Assembly: GCF_000226095.1 (NCBI RefSeq)
Contig: NC_016476.1
Location: 4,278,001 to 4,342,000, forward strand
Origin: Thermothelomyces thermophilus ATCC 42464
Lineage: Eukaryota; Ascomycota; Sordariomycetes; Sordariales; Chaetomiaceae
Length of the DNA stretch: 64,000 nt
Reading direction: 5' to 3'
Shown here: positions 1-11,448 of the stretch, piece after piece
How positions within the stretch are numbered: the first letter of the stretch is position 1
How the letters are laid out: each line of letters starts with the position of its first letter
Position numbers and translations under genes: made by a program
The notes under the pieces: generated by a model
Told to the model about the DNA's origin: nothing
The model's database searches: none
The model's input: only the letters and a program-made list of their open reading frames with translations

Positions 1-1
1 C

Positions 2-877
2 CCCGCGCACCCGATGTTGCAAGCAATGGAGGACGCGACGTCGGAAGCCATGAAGAGGCCAAACAGACCCAAGATCCTTAACTGGTTGGTGTACGGTGGC
101 AAGTTCAAGAGGGCGACCAGAGCGCTGCGGTCCTTTGCTGCCGACATGGTCAAGGAGCGGAAAGAACACCCCACGGACCGGCGGGATCTCCTCTGGGCCC
201 TGCTGAACGCCAAGGACCCAGAGACGGGCAAAGGTTTCACCGAGTCGGAGATCATCGATGAGATCGTCACCATGCCCATCGGCAGCAGCACCGCCCCGTG
301 CGCCATAGCCGCCGGAATTCTCTTCCTCATCCGGAACCCGGACGCCCTCGCCAAGGCCCGAGAAGAGATCGACAGGGTGCTTGGCGACGGGCCGTTCAAG
401 CGAGAGCACGTCCCGCAGCTGCAGTACATCGCCGGCCTCGTCCGCGAGACGCTGCGGCTCTCGAGCGCCGCCCCGGGCTTCAACATCGAGCCGATCCCGA
501 GGCCCGGCGACAAGTCTCCCGTGTTGCTCGCCGGCGGCAAGTACCAGGTGCCCCATAACCAGGCCCTGATCATCGTCCTGGCCGGCGTCAACCGGGACCC
601 GGCCGTCTTCGACGACCCGCTCGCCTTCCGGCCGGAGCGCATGATGGGCGAGGCGTTCGAGCGCCTCCCCGCCGGCGTCAAGAAGTGGTTCGGCAACGGC
701 AAGCGCGAGTGCATCGGAAAGCACTGGGCATGGGACTTCCTCGTCATCACCATGACCAAGCTGATCCGCGACGTCGACTTCGAGGCCGTGGACCCCTCCT
801 ACCAGCTGAAGCAGGACGGCTGGTTCAATATCCGCCCTATCGACTTCTCCGTCAAGGCAACGGTGAGGGCTCGCTGA
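2..877 (+). CDS. Cytochrome P450, 3' part (CYP505/CYP540-like haem domain)
   Basis: Haem-thiolate monooxygenase, cut by the left edge of the window. The frame is open from base 2, so the first visible ATG (14) is probably internal. Visible in order are a K-helix ExxR motif (ETLR), a PERF-type segment (FRPERM) and the haem-binding loop FGNGKRECIG with its cysteine ligand, followed by a short C-terminus and a stop at 877. The loop resembles the haem domain of fatty-acid hydroxylases of the CYP505 type, but no reductase domain follows, so it would need a separate P450 reductase. The I-helix reads MPIGSSTAPC where most P450s have the acid-Thr pair of AGxxT, which is unusual. The substrate cannot be inferred. 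The P450 call is sure; the subfamily is tentative. Confidence 0.88.
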   Translation, partial: PAHPMLQAMEDATSEAMKRPNRPKILNWLVYGGKFKRATRALRSFAADMVKERKEHPTDRRDLLWALLNAKDPETGKGFTESEIIDEIVTMPIGSSTAPCAIAAGILFLIRNPDALAKAREEIDRVLGDGPFKREHVPQLQYIAGLVRETLRLSSAAPGFNIEPIPRPGDKSPVLLAGGKYQVPHNQALIIVLAGVNRDPAVFDDPLAFRPERMMGEAFERLPAGVKKWFGNGKRECIGKHWAWDFLVITMTKLIRDVDFEAVDPSYQLKQDGWFNIRPIDFSVKATVRAR

Positions 878-1767
878 GCCGAGAGTCATATGACCTCCTT
901 GCCGAGGCGTAATTTTTTTTGTGTGGCTAGGGCCCTCCTGGCCGCGCATTAGTGATCAAAGAGATAAAAAAGGAGCTGTTTGGAGTACCTACCGGTAATG
1001 GCGGTGCTGGTGACGAACTCTGCATGGACTCGAGCCCTTCCTGTGTCTCGGATGTATGTAGGGAGGCTGAGCCGGCAGTAATGTATGTATGTACGATGCC
1101 AGAAATGCGGAACTGACGTGCCGCAACAAATGCAAGTTGATGGGATGATGGAGGTCATGAGCGGCTTACGTGCCAATGATGATAGTTAATGTACTTGTTT
1201 AATATTCTGTGGGCGCAATGGGACGTTCCCGGTCTCGAGATGCAGTCGAACTGTGTGAACACCGGGGTGAAACTGATGAATCCTTGACCTGTACGGAATA
1301 CGATCCTGCTTGTTAAGGAACTATCTGGGTCTGACTGCAAGCTAATTATTAATAGGCACGCAGATGAGACGGGCTGGTACGGACTGGAAAGAATCTCGAT
1401 CATCCTGCGGCGGCCAGTTCGTATCTAACGTAGAAAGGGGTTAAGTTAAGCCCGAGTTCCCTTGAATACGAGTCTTGTCCTGGCCTTCCGTCACGGATCA
1501 CAGGCTTATGGCACGACGTCACGCAGGCCAGAACAGAGCAGGACTGGGTTCACTAAGCCTCTTCCAGTGATTTTGCCGGTCCATCACATGCGTTTACACT
1601 GCCCCAGCACCGCTGCCAACCCAGACTGCTCGAGATGCCGAGAACTTTTTCATTATCCCCCGTTCATGTCTTGGCGCAGGTGGCTGATCAAAGAGCAAAT
1701 GCGCAGATGATCTCAGGTTTACAGGGGATGAGATTCAGCTTGCAGTGTTACCCCTGACCCTATCGTG
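878..1767. other. Intergenic stretch
   Basis: No convincing gene. It holds the 3' flank of the P450 and a short ATGT tetranucleotide run at 1081-1093. The short open frames here have no recognisable domain and lie on both strands. Confidence 0.5.
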
Positions 1768-1773
1768 TATAAA
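1768..1773 (+). promoter_or_regulatory. TATA box of the small secreted protein gene
   Basis: TATAAA lies 187 bases before the ATG at 1960, followed by a pyrimidine-rich stretch (about 1800-1930), the usual arrangement of a strongly expressed fungal promoter. The start codon sits in a good context (CCACCATGA). Confidence 0.6.
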
Positions 1774-1959
1774 TCTGGAATGCTCTTCAAACGATTACAG
1801 TCTTCCGCCTTTTCCTCCTTTCAGACTCACAACTAGATTGCCACGCTCGCTACACCATCCGCTCGCTTTTACAACACAGAGAAGTCACATCACCAGAACT
1901 CATCGATACCTCGAGTTCTCTTCTTCTTCTCACAAAGATCTGAAACCAACCAATCCACC

Positions 1960-2277
1960 ATGAAGAGCGCGACTGTCGCCACTCTCCTCGCCTGCTTGGG
2001 CACAGCCGCCGCCCAAGGAGTCACCATCTCCCTGCCATCGGGGGTCTCCCTCCCCTCGGGCATCACCCTCCCGTCTGGCGTCTCCATCGTCACGGCTGGA
2101 GCGAGCTCGACGGCCCAGGCCAACGCCAACAGGAGGTACCACAAGCGCCAGAATGGCGGCTTCAGCATTTCCGGACTCTCGATCGGCCTTCAGCGGACTG
2201 CCAACAACGCGGCCGCTCAGCAAACCGATCAAGCAAACGCGGCTAACGCTGATAACGCGGACGCTGGCAATGCCTGA
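1960..2277 (+). CDS. Small secreted protein with a Kex2-type site
   Basis: Predicted 105-residue protein without an intron. Residues 1-19 form a signal peptide (MKSATVATLLACLGTAAAQ). Then come three or four degenerate six-residue repeats (SLPSGV, SLPSGI, TLPSGV), a basic stretch with a dibasic Lys-Arg site (RRYHKR) and a C-terminal part that starts QNGGFSISG and ends in an Asn/Ala/Asp-rich tail. There is no cysteine. Signal peptide, spacer repeats and a Kex2-like site suggest a protein cleaved in the Golgi into a smaller peptide, but the peptide is not repeated as in dikaritin precursors. I do not recognise a family. The TATA box, pyrimidine-rich leader and good start context support a real gene. 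Confidence 0.7.
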   Translation: MKSATVATLLACLGTAAAQGVTISLPSGVSLPSGITLPSGVSIVTAGASSTAQANANRRYHKRQNGGFSISGLSIGLQRTANNAAAQQTDQANAANADNADAGNA

Positions 2278-3198
2278 GCCATCAAAATTTTGCATTCAGC
2301 AGCGCTTGAGGGTCAGGGAGGGGTATAAAGATTAGGGAAACAACAGGTTGGATGTCTAGCTGGATGTTTTCGCAAGGGTCTTGCTCTATTCGTGTTCTAC
2401 TTGATGGACTTGGGTCATTCCTTTTGGGAACAGTTGACGGAGAGAGGGGTTCCGATAAAGGAGGGTTTTAAATAGCGATGAACACGGTTGCTTCAACTGT
2501 TTAGAGTAATAGTTGACTCTGGATTTTTTTTAAAAAAAAAAAAAGTCCCAGCCGGAAGCCTCAAGATCGATCAAGAAAAATTTTGTGTGATGGCCCTGAT
2601 GCGGCACACAACGGAAACCTACCTAACCTAGTGACTGATGAGTTGAAAGTCGTTAATCTATTCAGGTAATTAGCTAGTAAATATAGGTACTAGTAAGGAG
2701 GGGGTAGGATCTGGTAGGATAATTAGACTAGCTGACACCTCTTTGACCTGGTTCTTTGTATGCAAAAGTTCGGTTGTATTTCAACTGCCGAGCGCGGGAA
2801 AGTGCTTGAAGTCAATTCCTACTGACATCCATGCCAGAGTCGGCATGGATTATAATTACAGAATAGGATAAACCCCAAAAGGAATCCTGCGGGGAATCAT
2901 ACCCGGAGACTTCCCCTCATGGTGACCAGCGTCGATGTAATGATCAAGCCTCCAGGATCCCCAAAATAACGGTAAATATATTAACAGCAGTCGATCCCGC
3001 CTCCAGAACGGGAGCTGCGATGTGACCCCATCGACTGCATGTTCTGCAGTATTAGTTGCTGTATCCTGGGTTTTCTCCGTCCTCGGGTTACAGTTGTGTT
3101 ATTAATTAGCTTTTTTCAGACTTGCTCAGACGTCCCATTCCCGACTAATTAAGGCCTGTTCCCCCGGATTGATCTCGACCGAGTCCGACAGCAGGACA
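2278..3198. other. Intergenic stretch
   Basis: Contains the 3' flank of the secreted-protein gene, an A-tract at about 2530-2544 and the promoter of the sugar transporter. No gene seen. Confidence 0.5.
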
Positions 3199-5252
3199 AT
3201 GACTGCCGGGCTAGAAGGACTGCGCCGCCCGGAGACCTCCCTTTGGGCGAACCGAAAATGCCTGCTAATATGCGGCATTGTGGCCGTGGCCAACATGCAG
3301 TATGGCCTCGACTCTGCCTGCCTCGCCAGTCTGCAAGCCATGCCCGGCTTCCTGCGAGTCTTTGGCTATCCCAATCCTAACCTCACGGGAGGTTACGGGA
3401 TCGACGTATGTACCTGCTCAGGGTGCCGGTTTTCACACGTTTCTCTCATTTCTCCGAGCTGCTCACACCCTCCAACCCCAAATAATAATTAATAATACAC
3501 ACGAGCACCACCATGCTAATCAAACCATTCACATTCTCAGGGAACCTTTCAACAACTGATCGGCTCGCTCCTCACCCTCGGCGCCTTCCTCTCGTCCATA
3601 TTCGCCGGCGCCTTCGCCCACTTCTTCGGCCGCAAGCCCGCCCTCTGGCTCGCCTGCCTCCTGACCGCCCTGGGGGCCGCCATCCAGATCGGCACCACCA
3701 GCTGGGGCGTCGTCTACCTGGGCCGCCTGGTCCTCGGCGTCGGAAACGGCTTTCTCGTCACCTTTTCCAACATCTACTGCGCCGAGGCGGCGCCCGCCCA
3801 CCTCCGCGCCGTCCTGGTCGCCCTGTTCTCCGAGTGGGTCAACATCGGCAGCATCGTCGGCGCCGCGGTGACCAACGCGACGTCCAGGTTCCTCGACAAG
3901 TCGTCCTACCAGATCCCCCTGGGCATCCAGTTCATCGTCCCCGCCGTGCTGAGCGCCGGGCTCTTCTTCGTGCCCGAGTCGCCTCGCTACCTGGTGAACA
4001 AGGGGCGGCTGGACGAGGGGCGGAAGGCGCTGGAGGTGCTGCGGAGCGACTCGCTTGACGAGGAGCAGTTCGAGCTGGAGTGGGTCGAGATGGTGAAGGG
4101 GATCGAGGAGGAGAGAAAGCTCGCCAGCTCCGTCGGACCGCTCGACATGTTCAGGGGTAATAACAGTGTTCCCAGGCGGGCTCTCTGTGTGTTGACCGTC
4201 ACCGGGCTGACATTTCGGATGTGAATAAACCCAGGGAGCAACTTGCGTCGGACATTGCTATGTTTCGGGGTCATTGCGAGTAAGTCCCCTGCGCAGGTGT
4301 TAATTAATTAATTAATATAGGGTAGTAATCAGGACATGAGCTGACTATTGATATTAATAGCTCAAACTGAAAGGTAAGAATAATGGTGACCCCTTGCAAG
4401 ACTCTCGGATCCGGACTCTTTTCTGACTTGGGTAAAAATTAATTAGTGGCGCGTGGTTCCTCATCAGCTACACCACCTACTTCCTGGTCGTCGCTGGTCT
4501 CGGCGTTGACGAGGCCTTCAAGTATTCTGTCATGCAGACCTGCCTCGGCTTCATCGGCGTGAACGTGGGCATCTACCTGATGCGGCATGTCGTTGGACGG
4601 AGGAGCATCATGATGATCGGTTCTTTGACGCAAGGTCTGTGTATGCTGATCGTCGCCGTCACGGCTACAACCTCGGCGGGCACCCTCGTCGCGCGGAACT
4701 GCCTCATCGCCTTCACCTCGCTGTACATGTTTTCGTACAACGCTTTCGTCGGAGCTGCGAGCTACCCTGTTGCGACCGAGGTGGTGAGCACGAGGCTGAG
4801 GACCTGGACGGTGGGATCTGCCATCAGCCTCGGGTACTTCCTTGCGTGGCTGACTGGGTTCTGCTCCCCTTACTTTATCAACCCCGAGAATCTGAACTGG
4901 GTAGGTCGCTCAACCTTCTTCTTCCTCCCTTTGCGACGTTCGTATGCCCGTTACTTTGGAAAGAAGAGTACTGAGAGCAAGGCAATAGGGGGCACGGTAC
5001 GGTTACATCTGGGCCGGATCAAACCTTGCGTGCGGTATCTTCTTCTTCCTCTTTCTTCCCGAGCTGAAGGGGCGCACCCTCGAGGAGATTGACGAGCTCT
5101 TTGAGAGAAGGGTTCCCGCATGGAAGTTCAAGACGACCAAAACTAACATCTCGGAGGCCGCCCTCAAGGAGGTGCGTAACAGGGGAGTTGGGTCGACCGA
5201 ACCGAAGGAGCTGGCGGAGCCCGTCGAGCTCATCGAAACTGCACATAAATAA
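3199..5252 (+). CDS. MFS sugar transporter (hexose/oligosaccharide type)
   Basis: Plasma-membrane sugar:H+ symporter of the sugar-porter family. The model has six exons: 3199-3405, 3541-4156, 4235-4279, 4361-4373, 4447-4900 and 4989-5252, giving 532 residues, normal for the family. All junctions are GT-AG and in phase. Family marks are the loop motif GRKPALW after helix 2, VPESPRYLV closing the N-terminal half, RRTLL before helix 7, GRR in the C-half loop and the C-terminal PELKGRTLEEID. The fourth exon is only 13 bases; without it the frame and the residues just before SGAWF are lost. I chose the ATG at 3199; an open upstream frame lacks an earlier ATG. The gene is tail to tail with the NRPS-like gene (164 bases between). 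Substrate unknown; it may serve the neighbouring metabolite gene or simply sugar uptake. Confidence 0.9.
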
Positions 5253-5416
5253 GGTGTGAAAGCACGTGTGTGGACAAATGAGATCCGGGTACCCTATCCT
5301 AATTACTCCTCAAGTGTAATATCAGACAATTGTATAGGTTGGTTCTATGTTCAGGCCAAGACAACAGATATGAACTATAATGAGGGTAATCAGGCTCCAT
5401 GTGTTTCAGCTGGGCT

Positions 5417-8400
5417 TTAAAACGCCCACTGGCGGCACCAGTTCTTCATCAGCTCGGGCGTGATGGCGCGCATCTCGCGCATTGTCCTGCTGCGGCTCGT
5501 CGTCCGCGACGTGTCCATGGCGACGTAGTTCTGCCCCTCCCTTGCCGCCGCCACCCAAGCCTTATATGTGTCCAGCAGCTTGACGCCGGGGTTCTTGCTG
5601 ATGTCTTCGGCCTTGGCCTGGCTCTGTTCCAGGGCCTCGACCCACTCGTCCAGGGGGACTAGCTTTTGGATGCGCCCGCCGTAAAACTCCTTTACCGCCT
5701 CGGCGAGCGGTCTCCACTGCGTCGTGACCGGGTTGACACCGTGGAAGTAGCCGTTGATGTCCTCGAGAGGAACCTGAGAGGTCACCCCGGACGCTTCGAG
5801 CACGAGGTTTGCGATCCCTTCGATGGGCGTCCAGTCGATCGTGGACATGTGTCCGAGGGAGTCAGGTAGGACTCCGAGATACAGAGAGCTGGCGATGATG
5901 CTGGGGAGCCACTCCTGCCGGTTCCAGAGGCCCTTCTCGCTGCTCGGGCCGGCAATCTGCCCGATACGCATGATCTCGGTGGGAACGCCCGAGACCTCGG
6001 TTGCCTTCTCCAGGATGAGGCTGCTCACGAGTTTGGACCGCCCGTACCCGCCGACGGCGATTTCCGGCTCCTTCAGCGATCGTTCCGGCACGGCCTCTGA
6101 CTTCCTCCACCCGTTGACGGTTGCGATAGACGAGATAAACACGATGGGAACCCGCTTCGTCGCTTTGCAACTGAAGTCGACGAGGTTGCGCACTCCCCGG
6201 ATGTGCGGCTCGAAGGACTCGACGGGCATGTTGAAGTTGACCGGCCATTGGTTGTGGATGACCCGGTCGACTTCGTGCAGCAGTCTCTCGTACGCCTCCC
6301 TCCCGAGCCCAAGGTCGTGCTTGGACATGTCGGCGCGCAGGAACTCGGCCTTGGAGAAGTCGATGTGCAAACCGCGTTCCGCATTCGACCGCCTCTGTCG
6401 CGCTTCGGCGTCGTCCGACCGGTTGAGGCAGATGACTTTCCTGACTCGGGGGCAGCGCGAGGCGATGTCGAGCGTGTACGACCCGAGCGTGCCCGTTGTT
6501 CCCGTAATGATAATTACCTGGCCCTCGTCGGCCGGGGCGGGCTTGCCGGCGGTCGGGGCTCGGGGCATATCCCGCGTGTATTTCTCCAGGATGGCCTCCA
6601 TGGCATGATCTTCGTGCTGCGGCTCGCCAGAGGTGGCATCCTGGCCCTTTTGGTTCACCACCGAGAAGAGATACTCGGCCAGCCGTCGTGCCGTCGGGTG
6701 TCCATAAATGACGCGCGTGGCCAGGGAAGCGGAGTCTACCCGGACGCCGCCGGCTTCCAACCCTGCCCTGAGCAGCCGTGAAGCATTGATGACCTGCATC
6801 GAGTCGATTCCGACCGTGAAGAAGTCCGTATCCGGCTCGAGCTTCGGCGCCTGCAGCCACTTCTCGAAGAGGATCTCGATGGACCGGGTTAGCGACTCGG
6901 TCGACTCGAGGTTCAGCACCGGGGCCTCCGAGGACGCGACCCCGTCGGCTTGTTCGTATATCTGATCGATCTCGTCCTCGTAAATGCGTATGGTACCTGC
7001 CCGCTGGATCGTGCCCTTGCCCGCTCGCAGGAACGGCTTGTCGGGATTAGAGATGGCGATGAACTGCCGCCCGATCTGACCGTGGGCTACAGTCTCTTTG
7101 TTGGCCTTGACAACCGTCGGCCACACGCTGTCGATGAACTCCCTGACGCCCTGCTCCGTACGCGGGTGCTCCACGGGCTCGAGGATGAGAGCCGGCTGGA
7201 ACCGGTTGCTGCCAACCACGAGTGCCCCCTTGACCCGAGGATGGCCCATCAGAATCGTTTCAATGGATGCTGGGTTGAGCTTCTCGCCATTGGAGAAGAC
7301 GATGATGTTGTCCGATCGCCCACAATACTTCCAATGATCGGGAAGTGTTGGGTGTGGGCTGAACAAGTCCTTGGTGCTGTATTCCCAGGCCTCGGGGAAG
7401 GTGTAGAAGATCCCTTGACATCCCGGGTGCTTGTCCTTTCGTACGATGACCTGCTCGTACGTGTTCTCGTCCGTCGCCGGCCTCCATTCACAGCCGAAGA
7501 GCTCCGAGTTGAAGATGAAATATCGCCAGAGCTCCGGATTTGTCTGCCAATAGAGTGGATAGGGAGCAAACCTGCCTCGGTCAGTCTAATTAGAGCTGCA
7601 GAGAGAGCGGGTGTGCGTGGGCAACGTACTCGGTTGTCGAGATGGCGTTGAAGAGCTTAACACCGGCCTTGGCGAGCTTGTCTCCCGCCTCGTCCGACAA
7701 GTTCCCTGATTAATATTCGAACGTCAACAACTCTATGCGTCCGCCATCCGCCACGGGACCGGGTTCATGTCCTTACCACCCCCAAAGGCGACGAACGACA
7801 GCGCTTTTAGGGCATCGATCGCTTCTTGCGTCTGGCCTAGTTCCTCCAGGATTGCGGGCGGCAGGATGACCGAGTCCACTTCCGCATATTTCAAGCACTC
7901 CAGAGCCATATCTGCGGACAGGGGTCGGTCGCCGATGCCCAGAGCCACGGGGAGATCCCAGTACTGAACTAGGAGGAGAGTGACGTACATGGCGGCCGCG
8001 TGAAAGAGGGGCACTGCAGACATTCCCGTCAGTGCACCTAATACTTTGTAGATTGGGCCACTGCGCCGCCGGGAACGAACCGGGACACTAATAATTAGTC
8101 GGGTACTCACTTGGGCACAGCATCCTCTTGGACCGCCGCGACATCTCGTCCAGCCAGATCTTCCTCCCTTTCCACTCGCCCAGGTTGTGGTAGCCATCCC
8201 CGATCGCCAACATGCCCTGCCTCACCACGACCGGCTTGGGGAAGCCGGTGCTGCCGCTCGTGTGCAGAACCATGAGCGGGTCCCACTCGGCTTGTTCAAA
8301 CGTCTTGTCGTACGGATACGGCTCGACGTCCTCGTCGGGGAACCAGGCGGCGACTGGGAAGGTCATGATGGCGTGCATGTCCCGCTCTTGCACCCACGAC

Positions 8401-8879
8401 TGGACCGCGTCCTTGTACATGGCGTCAAACCATATGGTGCGGCAGTTGGTCAGCTCGAAGAGGTTGAGCTGGCCCTCCTGCGAGTTGCGCGGCGAGATGA
8501 AGAGCGCCTGGTACCCCGCCTTGATGGCTCCCAGGGCAAAGACGACGTATCGCACATCGTTGGGGCCGATGTAGGCGACGGTCGGGAACTCGCCCTCCTT
8601 CGGCCGGCCTGTTGAGCTCACCAGTTTGTGGGCGACCCGGTTGACGGCATTGGCGGCTTGTCGGTACGTGATCTTCTTCCAGCCGTCTTTGGGGTTGGAG
8701 GAGGTCGGGATGGACACCCACTCTCGATTGGGCTCCGTTTCCGCACGCTCGTCGACGATGTTGACGAGCAGCCTCTTTCCGTAGTCTGTTCTTTGCCTCA
8801 TTGCTGTCATGTTGAGATCGGAGAAACCGCGGAAAGGGACGGGGATTTGTTGACGTGAAGGAAGCTCCGGCCGGTCCAT
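5417..8879 (-). CDS. NRPS-like enzyme: adenylation, thiolation, reductase
   Basis: Carboxylic-acid-reductase-like synthetase that would activate an acid with ATP, load it on a phosphopantetheine arm and release it reductively with NADPH. Exons 8879-8111, 8013-7777, 7705-7630 and 7571-5417 give 1078 residues, the usual length. The AMP-binding domain has the A3 loop LHTSGSTGFPKP near residue 205 and GRSDNIIVFSNGEKLNP further on. The carrier domain has GIDSMQ (Ser about 618). The reductase has a Rossmann motif TGTTGTLGSY near 720 and a catalytic YxxxK (YGRSK) near 870. There is no condensation domain. A TATAAAA lies only 36 bases before the first ATG, so translation may really start at Met24 or Met27. 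Products of this class include aldehydes and small aromatic metabolites; the substrate is unknown. Confidence 0.92.
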
Positions 8880-8914
8880 CTATTGCCAGCAACCTAGTCG
8901 AGTGTTCTTCTACA

Positions 8915-8921
8915 TTTTATA
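8915..8921 (-). promoter_or_regulatory. TATA box of the NRPS-like gene
   Basis: TATAAAA on the minus strand, 36 bases ahead of the first in-frame ATG (8879). This distance leaves almost no leader, which favours initiation at one of the next two in-frame ATGs (8810 or 8801). Confidence 0.5.
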
Positions 8922-11448
8922 GCCCATATTTAGGGGTAAGTTGTCAGCAGACTACCGGACACCATACTTTTGTTCCATGCTTGTGACCACTCCTACTCGT
9001 CCGTCCATCCTTTTTTTTTTTTTTTTCTCGATCTCCAGCAGCTGGATGCGTCATTACATTGCATCGGCGTTTCGGAGCTTACGCTAGTGTGTGCCTCGAG
9101 CACCTCGCGTCGCGAGAGTTAGGGCCGGCGCACGGGATCGTCGAGGCAGTTGCTTGACGGCGACCGTGGCTGCCACGAGTCAAGGGGTCCATTGCCGACG
9201 TCAGCCCCGCATCATTCGCTCGACGAGGCGCGCGATGCCCGACTGCCGCTTTTTCCGGAGAGCGCGGACTCCACTCGGATTCCCAACTTGTTCTTTACGG
9301 TGTGGGGTAACTTCGTTGTATCGGCGGTCCAGTCCGGTCCGATCGGACCGGCACATTCCGCGGCCCGCTCCGCGTAGCGAAAGCTTAGCAATGCGCCAAG
9401 CAACGACTCAGCGGGTCGAACATCAAGAGCTTTCCTTGGCGTTGCTTGAGAGTCGATGTTGTGTTAGAGGAGCTACGGAACTGCAAGCAGGCGACCTCCA
9501 TGTGAAGTTGCATTCGTTTTTGGGGGGGGTCGAGCTTGTTTGTTATATCTGGGGCTAAAAGAACGGGACCCATACCCGTGCCATTTCCGAGCTGACTCCG
9601 GAAGACGTGTGACCCCGCAGCCAGGGTTTGGAACGGCCGTAGTTGGGCTACATGTTCGATCGTGACTCGTTTGAGCCACCTCTCTTCGGAATTCGGCTTT
9701 CTGACCACAATTCCTACCGTGCGTTGGGCTCAGTGCGCTGTCGTGTTCTTGGTGGTGAAGTGGAACTTTCGAAACACGACCCCTGAAAGTCGTCGAAAAT
9801 TCGATCAATAAACAAAAAGCCAGGCTTTTCCCGCGGGATCCGCGTCTCAACAAAGTTGCCCTGGGGAAACAAGCCGATGACGCGGACGGTCCGGAAAATC
9901 CGAGACCAGCGATCAACAGGCTATTTGGAACTCACTGTCCCACAGTGAAATAGGAAGGTACTCAAGGTAGGTAGAGACAGGTACTCTGACTACTACGGAC
10001 GCCCTTAAGTTTCAAGCCCAATCGCCTTTCTTTTGGGCCACAAGCTTTGAGCCGTAATATGTGCTCATGATGCAGAAACCACTGCAAGCTGGTCATAATG
10101 GCCTAATTACACGTCGCGTTTGCGAGGGCTTTTGGAAGATGAATCTGAGCCGTCGTCCTGTTCGAGTCACAAAACGATGGATTGCTGGATGGGCCTTGAA
10201 CACGGGTATATAATGTTAAGAGGAATATGGGGTCCTTGGACGGAAAATGATGAGTTGGGGTCAAAGTGGCAGAGCAAGGTTGCCACCATCTGTTGTGGAG
10301 TCTACTATTGTCTTCAAGGTTGCAGCCACCCACATCTTCCTGCAGGGTGGCCTCGATCAGCCTTCGCTTCCTTGCACCACCACCGTAGCAGATATACGAA
10401 GATAGTTCGCTTTCCGCATCCCACACAGAGGTAAGCCAGATGGCGGGAAGTCCAACGTGGGTAGCTCGCCCTGCATCTAGGTACCTACCAAGTCAGGCCT
10501 AATATCTACCCAAGTGGTCAAGATGCCATCCTGAATACTAAATCACCTTTGGTAGCTGAAAAGGTGCACATCCTTCACCGTGTCGGAATCACGCCAAGTT
10601 GACCATCCATCAACAGCCTCTTTGCCTGATAGATAAGTCCAGTGGATAAGCAGGTACGTAAGGTGCCTTAACTGTTTATTGCCCAGTCCCACCACCCCCT
10701 CCCCCAACTTCCTCCTTTTTGTCTCTGAGAGATGTCTTCTTCTTGCACCATTAATAACACCAGCTACCCTCCAGGGCCCATATCACTTCAACATAACCTG
10801 CAAAGAGAAGAATGAGCTATGGAAACATCATCCCTTTGCAAACCGGCTAGTGGTTGGCGAGGGACTTTTCAGCATTGGCCATGCTACCTAGCCTTGGTAC
10901 CTTTGGGAGCCTGCCGATGGCTCTTAAACTGACTATATAGCGTAATAGAAGTCAAGGAAAGGTACTAAGTAAAGGCGAGCTTTTGCTCTTGCACTTGCTT
11001 GGTAATCTAGAGAAGAATCTGACGCAGAAATGCACAGGTGTGCTACAGGCGATAGCCCGTATTGTACTCTTCAGGCAATCAATCCCAAAGGATGATTTGT
11101 GTCGATAGCCATTACGAAACACAGATCAACCCTCAGACTCATCGTTACGTCTCCAAGGTGCACCTCGAGAGCTACCTGTTGAGGCTAAGAGAGAGAGAGA
11201 GCCCTCCAGGTCACGCCTTACTCTAGTATTGAGTTATCAGCTGACTGGGCCCAATGATGTTTATATTTATGTTGTATGACATGTACCAGCTCGGCGTCCT
11301 GAGTGACTATTATGACGGATGTAATGAGCGCACAGCAATGAAAACAAGAAAAGTTCCAACTCCTTCATCCCCTAGCAACAAAACAGAAGATGCCACGTAT
11401 GATGATGCCCCTCAGCGTTCTTCTTCTTTCCACCACCGTCACCCATCC
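8922..11448. other. Long intergenic stretch
   Basis: No gene that I can support in about 2.5 kb. It holds a 16-base T run at 9011-9026. Open frames of 100-155 residues lie on both strands (for example 9091-9558 plus, 9473-9916 minus, 10103-10434 on both) but overlap each other, have no signal peptide or domain, and look like chance. Unannotated RNA genes cannot be excluded. Confidence 0.45.
9011..9026. repeat. Poly-T run
   Basis: Sixteen consecutive T in the region upstream of the NRPS-like gene, read as poly-A on that gene's coding strand. Poly(dA:dT) tracts commonly mark nucleosome-poor promoters. Confidence 0.8.

Noticed and set aside
5823-6860. Long open frames opposite and out of frame with the NRPS-like gene
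   Set aside because: They mirror the high-GC codon bias of the real gene, which has domains, motifs and a consistent exon structure.
9091-9916. Open frames of 107-155 residues on both strands
   Set aside because: They overlap, have no signal peptide, helices or motif, and no promoter or splice context.
10103-10434. Two opposite frames of 104 and 107 residues over the same bases
   Set aside because: Mutually overlapping and without any recognisable pattern; a symmetric lack of stops is a likely chance result.
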